In this document: positions 57,994 to 64,000 of the stretch, piece after piece
Position numbering within the stretch: position 1 is the stretch's first letter
How the letters are laid out: each line of letters starts with the position of its first letter
Assembly: GCF_000019085.1 (NCBI RefSeq)
Contig: NC_010321.1
Coordinates: 504,501 to 568,500 of the forward strand
Direction of reading: 5' to 3'
Origin: Thermoanaerobacter pseudethanolicus ATCC 33223
Lineage (GTDB): Bacteria > Bacillota > Thermoanaerobacteria > Thermoanaerobacterales > Thermoanaerobacteraceae
DNA length: 64,000 bases
Translations under genes and position numbers: made by a program
Notes under the pieces: generated by a model
Told to the model about the DNA's origin: nothing
What the model saw: only the letters and a program-made list of their open reading frames with translations
Database searches by the model: none

Positions 57994-60324
57994 ATGAAAG
58001 GGATAATCATGGCGGGTGGAGAAGGAAGTAGACTAAGACCTTTAACAGCCGATATACCTAAGCCTATGGTACCTGTTGCAAATAAACCTGCGATAAAGCA
58101 CATAGTGGAACACTTACACAAATATGGAATCAAAGATTTAGCTGTTACGCTTTTTTACTTGCCTCAAAAGATTAAAAAATATTTAGAAGAAGAATATGGG
58201 GATGAAATAAAGTTTTATATAGAGGATAAGCCGTTAGGGACGGCAGGCAGTGTCAAAAATGCTAGAGACTTTCTAAATGATACTTTTATTGTTATGAGCG
58301 GAGATGTAATTACTGATGTTAATATAAAAGAAGCTTATGAGTTTCACAGAAAGAAAGGGGCAAAAGTTACTCTTATTTTGACAAGAGTAGATGTGCCGTT
58401 GGAATATGGTGTTGTGATTGTGGATGAGGAAGGCAAAATAAAAAAATTTTTAGAGAAACCTTCTTGGGGAGAAGTGTTTAGCGATACAGTAAATACGGGT
58501 ATATACATAATAGAACCAGAAATATTGGAGTTTATACCTCAAGATAAGCCTTTTGATTTTAGTAAAGATTTATTTCCTATGTTGTTGAAAAATGATATTC
58601 CAATGTACGGTTATATTACAGGAGGATATTGGTGTGATATAGGAAATACCAATCAATACATCACTAGTCATTTTGATATTTTAGAAGGAAGAGTAGATTT
58701 AGGATATAAGGATAAGTTACTTAAAAAGGGAAAGGTAATAGGTAAAAATGTTACAATTTCTCCTGAAGCTAAAATCATCCCTCCTGTGATTATAGGAGAC
58801 AATGCAATAATTGAAGCTAACGCTGTTGTAGGACCTAACGTAATAATTGGTAAAAATAACTATATAAAGAAAGGGAGCAGTTTAAAAAATGCTGTATTGT
58901 GGGATGAAATAATTGTAGATAAAAATTGTGAATTAAGGGGTTGTGTAGTTTGCAATAGAGTGAGAATCGGCAATAATGTCCGAATTTTTGAAAACAGTGT
59001 TATAGGGGAGAGTTGTAAAATAAAATCCTTTGCTGAAATAAAGCCAGAGGTAAAAATATGGCCCTATAAAATAATAGATGAAGGCTCTGTTGTCGCAAAA
59101 GATGTAGTGTGGGGGAATGGAAGGAAGCCCTTGACTTTTGGATATAGGGGAATTAAAGGGGTTCTTAATGAGGACATTACTCCTCAAATTGCAGTTGAAA
59201 TTGGAGAAGTTTTTGGCAATATAATTAATAGCAGTGTGTTGGTAGGACACGATGGGGATATTGTATCTCAATTTATAAGCGATTTAATAAGTTTCGGGCT
59301 TGTATCTGGTGGTTGTGAGGTTTTAAAAGCCAATAATACTCTTCTCCCCTCTTTAAGATATGGAATTAAGAAAAATAAGTGTGGAGGAGGAATTTATGTA
59401 GAGGAGGAAGAAGGAAATTTAAGAATTTTGTTTCTTGATAAAGAAGGGTGTGATATCGATAGAAACTTAGAAAAGAAAATAGAAAACAAATTGAGGGTAT
59501 ATGATATTGAACGAGTTGATGGGAAAAATTTAAAATCTATAAGAGAAATTGATATAAACAATGATTATCTTAACTTTCTTTTTAAAAAAAGGACTGCCTA
59601 TAAAAGTTTTAAAATTAAACCTTACGATGAAAAAACAAAACTGCTATTAGAAGCCGTAGGTAAAAATGAGTTTTTTATAACGCAAGAGTCTTATGATGTA
59701 GGGGTGCTTTTTTATAAAAATGGGGAAAAAGTTAAACTCTACGACGAAAAGGGAAGAGAATTTGATGAAGATGAACTTGAGTTTATAAGAATGTTAATTG
59801 CTAAAGAGCAAGGGGCCAAAAATTTTGTACTTCCTTTCGATAGTTCCAAATACTTGACAGAATTTGCGAAGGAATTTGCTATTGAGACTGTAAGCAGCAA
59901 AATTTCCCATAAAGATAGAATGAAAACAATAGTGTCGAAGGAAGGCGTAGAAAAAGATCTACAGATTAATTTAAATTTTGACGGATTTAGTTTTTTACTA
60001 GACCTTTTAGAATATTTACAACATACCTCTCAAAAACTTTCCTCTATAAAAGATAGTTTTCCTTTAAGATATAGAATAACCAAAAGTATAAAATGCGATT
60101 GGAGAGATAAAGGAAAAATAATAAGAATGCTTTTTGAAAAGGCCGATGGAGGGGCAGAATTTTTAGATGGTTTAAAGTTTAATAAAGAAGATTCATGGGT
60201 GTTAGTAGTACCGGATTATGAATTACCTGCTTGTAATATTTATATAGAAGCTCCTACAAAAGAAAGAGCTGAAGAGTTATTTTCAATGTATGAAAAAGAA
60301 ATTAAAAGTATTGTACAAAAGTAA
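57994..60324 (+). CDS. Sugar-phosphate nucleotidyltransferase with degenerate phosphomannomutase-like domain
   Basis: A 776-residue, three-part protein. Residues ~1-230 are a nucleotidyltransferase of the mannose-1-phosphate guanylyltransferase/GlgC type (GIIMAGGEGSRLRPLTADIPKPMVP, VMSGDVITD, EKPSWGEVFSDTVNTGIY, GGYWCDIG). Residues ~240-375 are a left-handed beta helix (IGKNVTISPEAKIIPPVIIGDNAIIEANAVVG pattern). Residues ~385-776 resemble phosphomannomutase, but the catalytic TASHNP loop is replaced by VEEEEGN (~469-475) and no DGDxDR metal loop is visible, so this domain is probably not catalytic. It likely makes a GDP- or other NDP-sugar for the cell surface. GAGGTGG lies before the ATG. 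Confidence 0.87.
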   Translation: MKGIIMAGGEGSRLRPLTADIPKPMVPVANKPAIKHIVEHLHKYGIKDLAVTLFYLPQKIKKYLEEEYGDEIKFYIEDKPLGTAGSVKNARDFLNDTFIVMSGDVITDVNIKEAYEFHRKKGAKVTLILTRVDVPLEYGVVIVDEEGKIKKFLEKPSWGEVFSDTVNTGIYIIEPEILEFIPQDKPFDFSKDLFPMLLKNDIPMYGYITGGYWCDIGNTNQYITSHFDILEGRVDLGYKDKLLKKGKVIGKNVTISPEAKIIPPVIIGDNAIIEANAVVGPNVIIGKNNYIKKGSSLKNAVLWDEIIVDKNCELRGCVVCNRVRIGNNVRIFENSVIGESCKIKSFAEIKPEVKIWPYKIIDEGSVVAKDVVWGNGRKPLTFGYRGIKGVLNEDITPQIAVEIGEVFGNIINSSVLVGHDGDIVSQFISDLISFGLVSGGCEVLKANNTLLPSLRYGIKKNKCGGGIYVEEEEGNLRILFLDKEGCDIDRNLEKKIENKLRVYDIERVDGKNLKSIREIDINNDYLNFLFKKRTAYKSFKIKPYDEKTKLLLEAVGKNEFFITQESYDVGVLFYKNGEKVKLYDEKGREFDEDELEFIRMLIAKEQGAKNFVLPFDSSKYLTEFAKEFAIETVSSKISHKDRMKTIVSKEGVEKDLQINLNFDGFSFLLDLLEYLQHTSQKLSSIKDSFPLRYRITKSIKCDWRDKGKIIRMLFEKADGGAEFLDGLKFNKEDSWVLVVPDYELPACNIYIEAPTKERAEELFSMYEKEIKSIVQK

Positions 60325-60341
60325 AATTTTATTTGAAGTTT

Positions 60342-60404
60342 GCGAGACAAAGAGACGTAGGCGGGGCCGGATGCAAGGATGCCGGAGGCTGGCCTTATGC
60401 ACGC
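60342..60404 (+). repeat. Short relative of the GC-rich extragenic element
   Basis: Shares in order GCGAGAC, GGC-GGGGCCG, GCAAGGATG, CCGGAGGC and GGCC with the core of 35854-35930. It is GC-rich in an AT-rich gap between two genes, without the 19-bp terminal repeats. Confidence 0.5.
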
Positions 60405-60416
60405 ACTACAGTTTGA

Positions 60417-60440
60417 AGCGGGTTTTACCCCCGTTTTTTT
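60417..60440 (+). terminator. Terminator after the nucleotidyltransferase gene
   Basis: GCGGG / CCCCG stem followed by TTTTTTT. Confidence 0.7.
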
Positions 60441-60488
60441 ATATGGTATAATAAGGGCATGAAAAATTTCTCTTGAAGGTGTTTTATT

Positions 60489-60767
60489 ATGAAAAAAGAG
60501 GGTAAATATATTTCCGCTACAGAGATAAATCAATTTCTTTATTGCCCTTATCAGTGGTATTATATAAAAAAATATGGATTTGAATATATCAATGGTTTGA
60601 GAGAACCAAAAGAGCAAGACTTGCAATTTAGTAACTTTAAGAAAGGGATAGAATATCATGAAAAATATTACAAGGATATTGTGAAAGTGCGATATAAAAA
60701 ATATGCAATTATTTTTGGAATTATAGCTATTTTATTAATAATTGCAATTATGAGGGTTTTAAAATGA
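60489..60767 (+). CDS. Cas4-like nuclease, N-terminal fragment with membrane anchor
   Basis: A 92-residue protein. Residues 7-25 read YISATEINQFLYCPYQWYY, the N-terminal helix and first iron-sulfur Cys (C19) of Cas4/RecB-like PD-(D/E)XK nucleases. A hydrophilic linker with KKGIEYHEKYY (family G-x-x-x-H motif) follows, then a C-terminal membrane helix (~71-91). The nuclease core is not here but in the next gene, which overlaps by 4 bp (ATGA). AAGGTG lies before the ATG. The two products probably assemble in the membrane. Confidence 0.8.
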   Translation: MKKEGKYISATEINQFLYCPYQWYYIKKYGFEYINGLREPKEQDLQFSNFKKGIEYHEKYYKDIVKVRYKKYAIIFGIIAILLIIAIMRVLK

Positions 60768-61324
60768 TTCTCAATATAATTTTTTTATTTTTCACCATAT
60801 ATTTACTTGTTCAGTCAATTATCGAACAAAGGCCTTATTATAAAAAAATGAAAAGAAGCATAGGATTTCGAGGTGGCAAAATAATATACATAGATAAGCC
60901 GCAAGAAGTGAAGAAAAAAGGAGTAATATATGGAAAATTATTAAAATCAGATAAATATGGTTTATCGGGAAAACCAGATTATATTTACCAATTAGGAGAA
61001 GAATTGATACCAATAGAATTAAAAAGCAGTCAAGCAGAGGATACACCTTATTATAAAGATGTTATGCAGCTAGTTGCGTATTTTTTGATAATAGAAGATG
61101 TATACCAAAAAAGGGTAAAAAGAGGGCGAGTAGTTTATAAAAATTCAATGTTTGAAGTGTATAATAGACGATCGCTAAGAAGAGAGCTTTTTAATATATT
61201 AAAGCAAATGAAAAAAATGCAAGAAGGTAATTATTTGCCTGAAGTAAATCCTTCGTATGCTTTATGTAAATTTTGCCCCTGTAAAGAAACTGTTTGCGAA
61301 ATATACAAAAATACTTCCAAATAA
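60764..61324 (+). CDS. Cas4-like nuclease, catalytic fragment with membrane anchor
   Basis: 186 residues. An N-terminal membrane helix (3-20) leads into the PD-(D/E)XK core: GLSGKPDYIYQLGEELIPIE, with D72, E85 and K87 as the catalytic triad, then QLVAYFLI with the Q102-x3-Y106 motif. The C-terminus has a cysteine cluster (C168, C171, C173, C178) matching the last three iron-sulfur ligands of Cas4. With C19 of the upstream gene it would rebuild a complete Cas4-type nuclease interrupted by a two-helix membrane hairpin. No CRISPR array or cas gene is in the window. Exonuclease activity is inferred. Confidence 0.82.
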   Translation: MILNIIFLFFTIYLLVQSIIEQRPYYKKMKRSIGFRGGKIIYIDKPQEVKKKGVIYGKLLKSDKYGLSGKPDYIYQLGEELIPIELKSSQAEDTPYYKDVMQLVAYFLIIEDVYQKRVKRGRVVYKNSMFEVYNRRSLRRELFNILKQMKKMQEGNYLPEVNPSYALCKFCPCKETVCEIYKNTSK

Positions 61325-61395
61325 ATACAGAATATTGCGTTTATATAGAGAAAAAATAAAAAAGAAATATAGAAAAATTGAAGTGAGGTATGGCT

Positions 61396-62268
61396 ATGGT
61401 AAGAAAATTATTCTTTATCTTAATAGGAATTTTTCTGTGCTTTTCGATTGTCTCTTGTGGAATAGCTAAAAAAGACATTACAAAAGCAGAAAGAAATGAA
61501 GCTTTACAAAAGCCTTTAGAGAAACCTAAAGAAAAAGTATCTAATACAGTTAACAAGACGGTTTATACTAACACAGAAAATTTGGACAACACTTTATATG
61601 GTTGGGGAGTAAGAGTGTTGCCAAATCATCAAACTCCAGAAATAACTCCTAAGGCGATGGAGCTTATAAAAAAATACGACGCTATTTTTGTAGGTGACAC
61701 GACAAAAAAGGTAGTTTATTTGACTTTTGATGAAGGATATGAAGCTGGTTATACTCCTAAGATACTAGATATACTCAAAGAAAACAATGTAAAAGCAGCT
61801 TTTTTTGTAACTGGACCTTATGTAAAGGAACATGCTGATTTGGTTAAAAGAATGGTGGAGGAAGGACATATAGTTGGCAATCACACTGTCAATCATCCAA
61901 GTTTGCCTACTTTGTCTGATGAAAAAGTAAAAGAGGAAATAACTAAATTGGGGGATATGTTTAAAGAGCTAACGGGGAAAAAGATGAAATATTTTAGACC
62001 TCCCAAAGGAGAATATAGTGAAAGGACTCTTTATCTTACTAAGTCTTTAGGATACAGGACTGTTTTTTGGAGCCTTGCTATGGCTGATTGGCAGCCACTT
62101 CCTGGAGGTCCAGAAGAAAGCTATAATACTGTTATGAAAAGGCTTCATCCGGGGGCGGTAATACTTCTTCATGCAGTTTCAAAAGACAATGCTTTAGCCC
62201 TTGATAGAATAATTAAGAGTATTAAAGCTGAAGGATATGAATTTAAAACTCTAGACGATATACCATGA
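61396..62268 (+). CDS. pdaA: PdaA-like polysaccharide deacetylase lipoprotein
   Basis: 290 residues. A hydrophobic leader ending SIVSC (lipobox, Cys ~21) makes it a probable lipoprotein. The NodB-type deacetylase domain (~95-285) has TFDEGYEAGYTPKIL (first Asp pair, with E where many have D), HTVNHPSLP (zinc His pair), RPPKGEYS, and LLHAVSKDN. PdaA in B. subtilis deacetylates muramic acid to make the spore-cortex delta-lactam. The start ATG at 61396 is better spaced from GTGAGG than the ATG at 61390. The last 4 bases overlap a small membrane ORF. Confidence 0.88.
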   Translation: MVRKLFFILIGIFLCFSIVSCGIAKKDITKAERNEALQKPLEKPKEKVSNTVNKTVYTNTENLDNTLYGWGVRVLPNHQTPEITPKAMELIKKYDAIFVGDTTKKVVYLTFDEGYEAGYTPKILDILKENNVKAAFFVTGPYVKEHADLVKRMVEEGHIVGNHTVNHPSLPTLSDEKVKEEITKLGDMFKELTGKKMKYFRPPKGEYSERTLYLTKSLGYRTVFWSLAMADWQPLPGGPEESYNTVMKRLHPGAVILLHAVSKDNALALDRIIKSIKAEGYEFKTLDDIP

Positions 62269-62420
62269 AAAAAGCAAAATTTATACTTCCTCCCAGTAAG
62301 TTAGAAATTTTTATAAATATATGGAGATTTTTTGTTTATTATGTTTACTTAGGAATTTTGGCTATAGGATTTTTTATGGCAATAAAAAATCAAGAGGAAA
62401 AGAGAATGTTAATTAAATAA
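62265..62420 (+). CDS. 51-residue membrane protein coupled to the pdaA-like gene
   Basis: Starts with ATG inside the stop of the deacetylase gene (ATGA overlap), so translational coupling is likely. The product is basic at the N-terminus (MKKAKFILPPSKLE), has one membrane helix (~23-40, FFVYYVYLGILAIGFFMA) and a charged tail (KNQEEKRMLIK). I recognise no family. The composition and precise coupling argue that it is real. Confidence 0.55.
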   Translation: MKKAKFILPPSKLEIFINIWRFFVYYVYLGILAIGFFMAIKNQEEKRMLIK

Positions 62421-62434
62421 CATTTTGATACTAA

Positions 62435-62446
62435 TTATCATGATAA
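62435..62446. promoter_or_regulatory. Palindrome upstream of the sigma-54 promoter
   Basis: TTATCATGATAA, a perfect 12-bp palindrome, ~66-77 bp before the -24 element, a plausible but unproven activator site. Confidence 0.35.
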
Positions 62447-62511
62447 AAAATGACCTTTGATATTTTATACCAAATAGTTATTTTTTTTACTCATTTTACT
62501 GAAGAGTTTTT

Positions 62512-62527
62512 TGGCATATTACTTGCA
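62512..62527 (+). promoter_or_regulatory. Sigma-54 (-24/-12) promoter of glpP
   Basis: TGGCAT-N5-TTGCA with the invariant GG and GC 10 bp apart, matching TGGCAC-N5-TTGCW at all but one base. The predicted start is near 62538, just before the ribosome site of glpP. Confidence 0.75.
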
Positions 62528-62551
62528 TAAAGAAAAGATGGGGGTATAAAA

Positions 62552-63121
62552 ATGAGAGAAAAGATTCTGGATGCAATGAGAGACTTCCCGATAATAGCTG
62601 CAGTGCGAGAGGCAAAAGATTTAAATACGGCTCTTTCTTCAAATGCACAGGTGATATTTTTACTTACTGGTGACATAATGAACATTTCTGAAATAGTTCA
62701 AGAGGTCAAAAGACATGATAAAATTGTTTTTGTGCATTTTGATTTGCTTGAAGGTTTAGGAAAGGACAACAAAGCAGTAGAGTATTTGGCTGAAAAAATA
62801 AAGCCCCATGGTATAATCTCTACCCGCAATAATATTTTGATACACGCTAAACAATTTGATCTTTTCTGCATCCAGAGACTTTTCATTTTAGATTCCCAGG
62901 CATTAAAAACAGGGTTTGCTTCAGCAAAACAAATAGTTCCAGATGCAATAGAAGTAATGCCTGGGATAATTCCCTCAGTGATAAGTGAAATATCAGTAGA
63001 TGTGCATCAACCAGTCATCGCAGGAGGTTTAGTCAAGACAAAAGAAGAAGTTATAAATGCACTTAAATCTGGAGCTATTGCCGTATCAACGAGTGAAAAA
63101 AATCTGTGGTTTATTGAGTGA
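62552..63121 (+). CDS. glpP: Glycerol-3-phosphate-responsive antiterminator
   Basis: A 189-residue TIM-barrel-like RNA-binding protein of the GlpP family. With glycerol-3-phosphate it prevents termination in glp leaders in B. subtilis. Conserved stretches are PIIAAVREAKDLN, IVFVHFDLLEGLGKDN, GIISTRNNILIHAK, and EVMPGIIPSVISEIS followed by PVIAGGLVKTKEE. GGGGG lies before the ATG. It is transcribed from a sigma-54-type promoter and followed by glpF, whose leader (63122-63198) shows no obvious terminator hairpin. Confidence 0.93.
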   Translation: MREKILDAMRDFPIIAAVREAKDLNTALSSNAQVIFLLTGDIMNISEIVQEVKRHDKIVFVHFDLLEGLGKDNKAVEYLAEKIKPHGIISTRNNILIHAKQFDLFCIQRLFILDSQALKTGFASAKQIVPDAIEVMPGIIPSVISEISVDVHQPVIAGGLVKTKEEVINALKSGAIAVSTSEKNLWFIE

Positions 63122-63198
63122 AAGGAGGGTGAGAGACATAAAAATTGAGTTTTAAAAAATAAAACTTAATAAATTTTGGAATCATGGAGGGATATTTT

Positions 63199-63930
63199 AT
63201 GAGTGACCTTGCAAAATATGTTGCTGAATTTTTTGGTACGATGATACTTATATGGTTAGGTGATGGCGTGGTTGCAAACGTTGTCTTAAATAAATCTAAA
63301 GGGCAAAACAGCGGTTGGATTGTAATCACCGCGGGATGGGGATTTGCAGTAATGGTAGGAGCGTATACAGTTGGGTGGATAAGTGGTGCTCACTTAAATC
63401 CAGCTGTGACAATTGGCTTAGCAACGATAGGCAAGTTTTCATGGAGTTTGGTGCCAGGCTACATTATAGCACAAGTTTTAGGAGCTTTTGTGGGAGCTAT
63501 AATTGTTTATTTGATGTACATGGATCATTATGCAGCAACTGAAGATCCCACAGCTAAGCTTGGTACTTTTGCAACTATTCCAGCTATAAGAAAGTTGGGT
63601 AAGAATTTTATGACAGAGGCATTTGGTACTGCTATGCTTTTAATAGGAATACTGGGTATAACAAATGGCAACAATCAATTAGTTGGAGGATTAGGACCGC
63701 TTCTAATTGGTTTACTTATTTGGGCAATAGGGTTAAGCTTAGGTGGACCTACAGGTTATGCAATTAATCCAGCAAGAGACTTTGGACCAAGGCTTGCTCA
63801 TGCTGTTCTTCCTATTCCAGGTAAAGGGGATTCTGATTGGGGATACGGCTTAATAGTTCCAATATTTGGGCCGATAGTCGGAGGAATACTTGGAGCCATA
63901 GTTTACCAACTTATTGTGAATATACATTAG
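63199..63930 (+). CDS. glpF: Glycerol uptake facilitator (aquaglyceroporin)
   Basis: A 243-residue MIP-family channel with six membrane helices and both NPA loops: SGAHLNPAVTIGLA (residues ~65-78) and YAINPARDFGPRLAHA, with the Arg of the selectivity filter after the second. The Asp after NPAR marks a glycerol rather than water channel. The ATG at 63199 lies behind GGAGGG; the upstream in-frame ATG at 63184 precedes the ribosome site. A second ribosome site at the window's end (GAGGGGGAAAAG) suggests a following gene, probably glpK. Confidence 0.95.
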   Translation: MSDLAKYVAEFFGTMILIWLGDGVVANVVLNKSKGQNSGWIVITAGWGFAVMVGAYTVGWISGAHLNPAVTIGLATIGKFSWSLVPGYIIAQVLGAFVGAIIVYLMYMDHYAATEDPTAKLGTFATIPAIRKLGKNFMTEAFGTAMLLIGILGITNGNNQLVGGLGPLLIGLLIWAIGLSLGGPTGYAINPARDFGPRLAHAVLPIPGKGDSDWGYGLIVPIFGPIVGGILGAIVYQLIVNIH

Positions 63931-63944
63931 TGAAAGAGCTTAAA

Positions 63945-63969
63945 TCGGCGAGAGTTTTTCTCTCGCCGA
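63945..63969 (+). other. Hairpin after glpF
   Basis: TCGGCGAGAG / CTCTCGCCGA 10-bp perfect stem without a T tail; perhaps an mRNA-processing or attenuation hairpin before the next gene. Confidence 0.5.
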
Positions 63970-64000
63970 CAAATATAACAAAAATTATGAGGGGGAAAAG

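Noticed and set aside
60489-61324. Part of a CRISPR-Cas locus
   Set aside because: No direct-repeat array and no other cas gene in the window; the genes lie between a surface-sugar enzyme and a cell-wall deacetylase.

Overview
The window is an AT-rich chromosomal segment of a thermophilic, anaerobic, spore-forming Firmicute, most likely Thermoanaerobacter or a close relative. The evidence is the low GC content, AGGAGG-type ribosome sites, frequent GTG/TTG starts and sporulation/germination genes. A rubredoxin and a hybrid-cluster protein indicate anaerobic life. A very large cyclic beta-1,2-glucan synthase is of the type studied in Thermoanaerobacter italicus, and a group IIC intron is of the thermophile (GsI-IIC-like) kind. 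I see no tRNA, rRNA or CRISPR array.

Layout. 1-4.7 kb: a beta-lactamase-like gene tail, ytaF, a DUF503 gene, hcp behind a perfect CRP/FNR-type palindrome, two divergent XRE regulators, and an unknown gene behind a sigma-H-like promoter. 4.7-9.6 kb: the conserved acpS-nnr-ydcC-alr-mazE-mazF cluster, as in Bacillus subtilis. 9.6-17.4 kb: a YitT protein, split transketolase, a DUF2148 protein, a PPi-type phosphofructokinase, an NhaC antiporter behind a KdpD-like protein without kinase, and rubredoxin. 17.4-24.3 kb: thiC under a TPP riboswitch, a complete IS30-family element, and hom-metY-metX under a SAM-I riboswitch. 24.4-40.2 kb: an oxidoreductase, an RsmF-type methylase, the 2887-residue glucan synthase, a 214-bp GC-rich palindromic element, and a four-gene Gld-type ABC transporter. 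40.2-42.1 kb: a decaying accessory pocket (reductase remnant, HEPN/MNT pair, truncated Uma2). 42.2-49.8 kb: the histidine operon hisZGDCBHAF-IE. 49.8-53 kb: a group IIC intron in the his terminator, directly against the glyA stop codon. 53-64 kb: two candidate C-rich small RNAs, a dipeptidase, a PIG-L deacetylase, a germination permease, a Na/Pi transporter, a sugar nucleotidyltransferase with a degenerate mutase domain, a split membrane-anchored Cas4-like nuclease, a PdaA-type deacetylase, and glpP-glpF behind a sigma-54 promoter.

How the genes fit together. Most of the window is core metabolism in compact operons: methionine synthesis under SAM control, thiamine under TPP control, histidine from one strong promoter, and glycerol uptake. 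The less ordinary material lies between operons. The strongest candidates for something undescribed are the split Cas4-like nuclease pair (60489-61324), the two promoter-terminator units with C-rich single-stranded stretches (53138-53306), the palindromic element between duplicated hairpins (35757-36074), and the stand-alone KdpD sensor domain linked to an Na+/H+ antiporter. All functional statements are read from sequence by eye; no database search was run.
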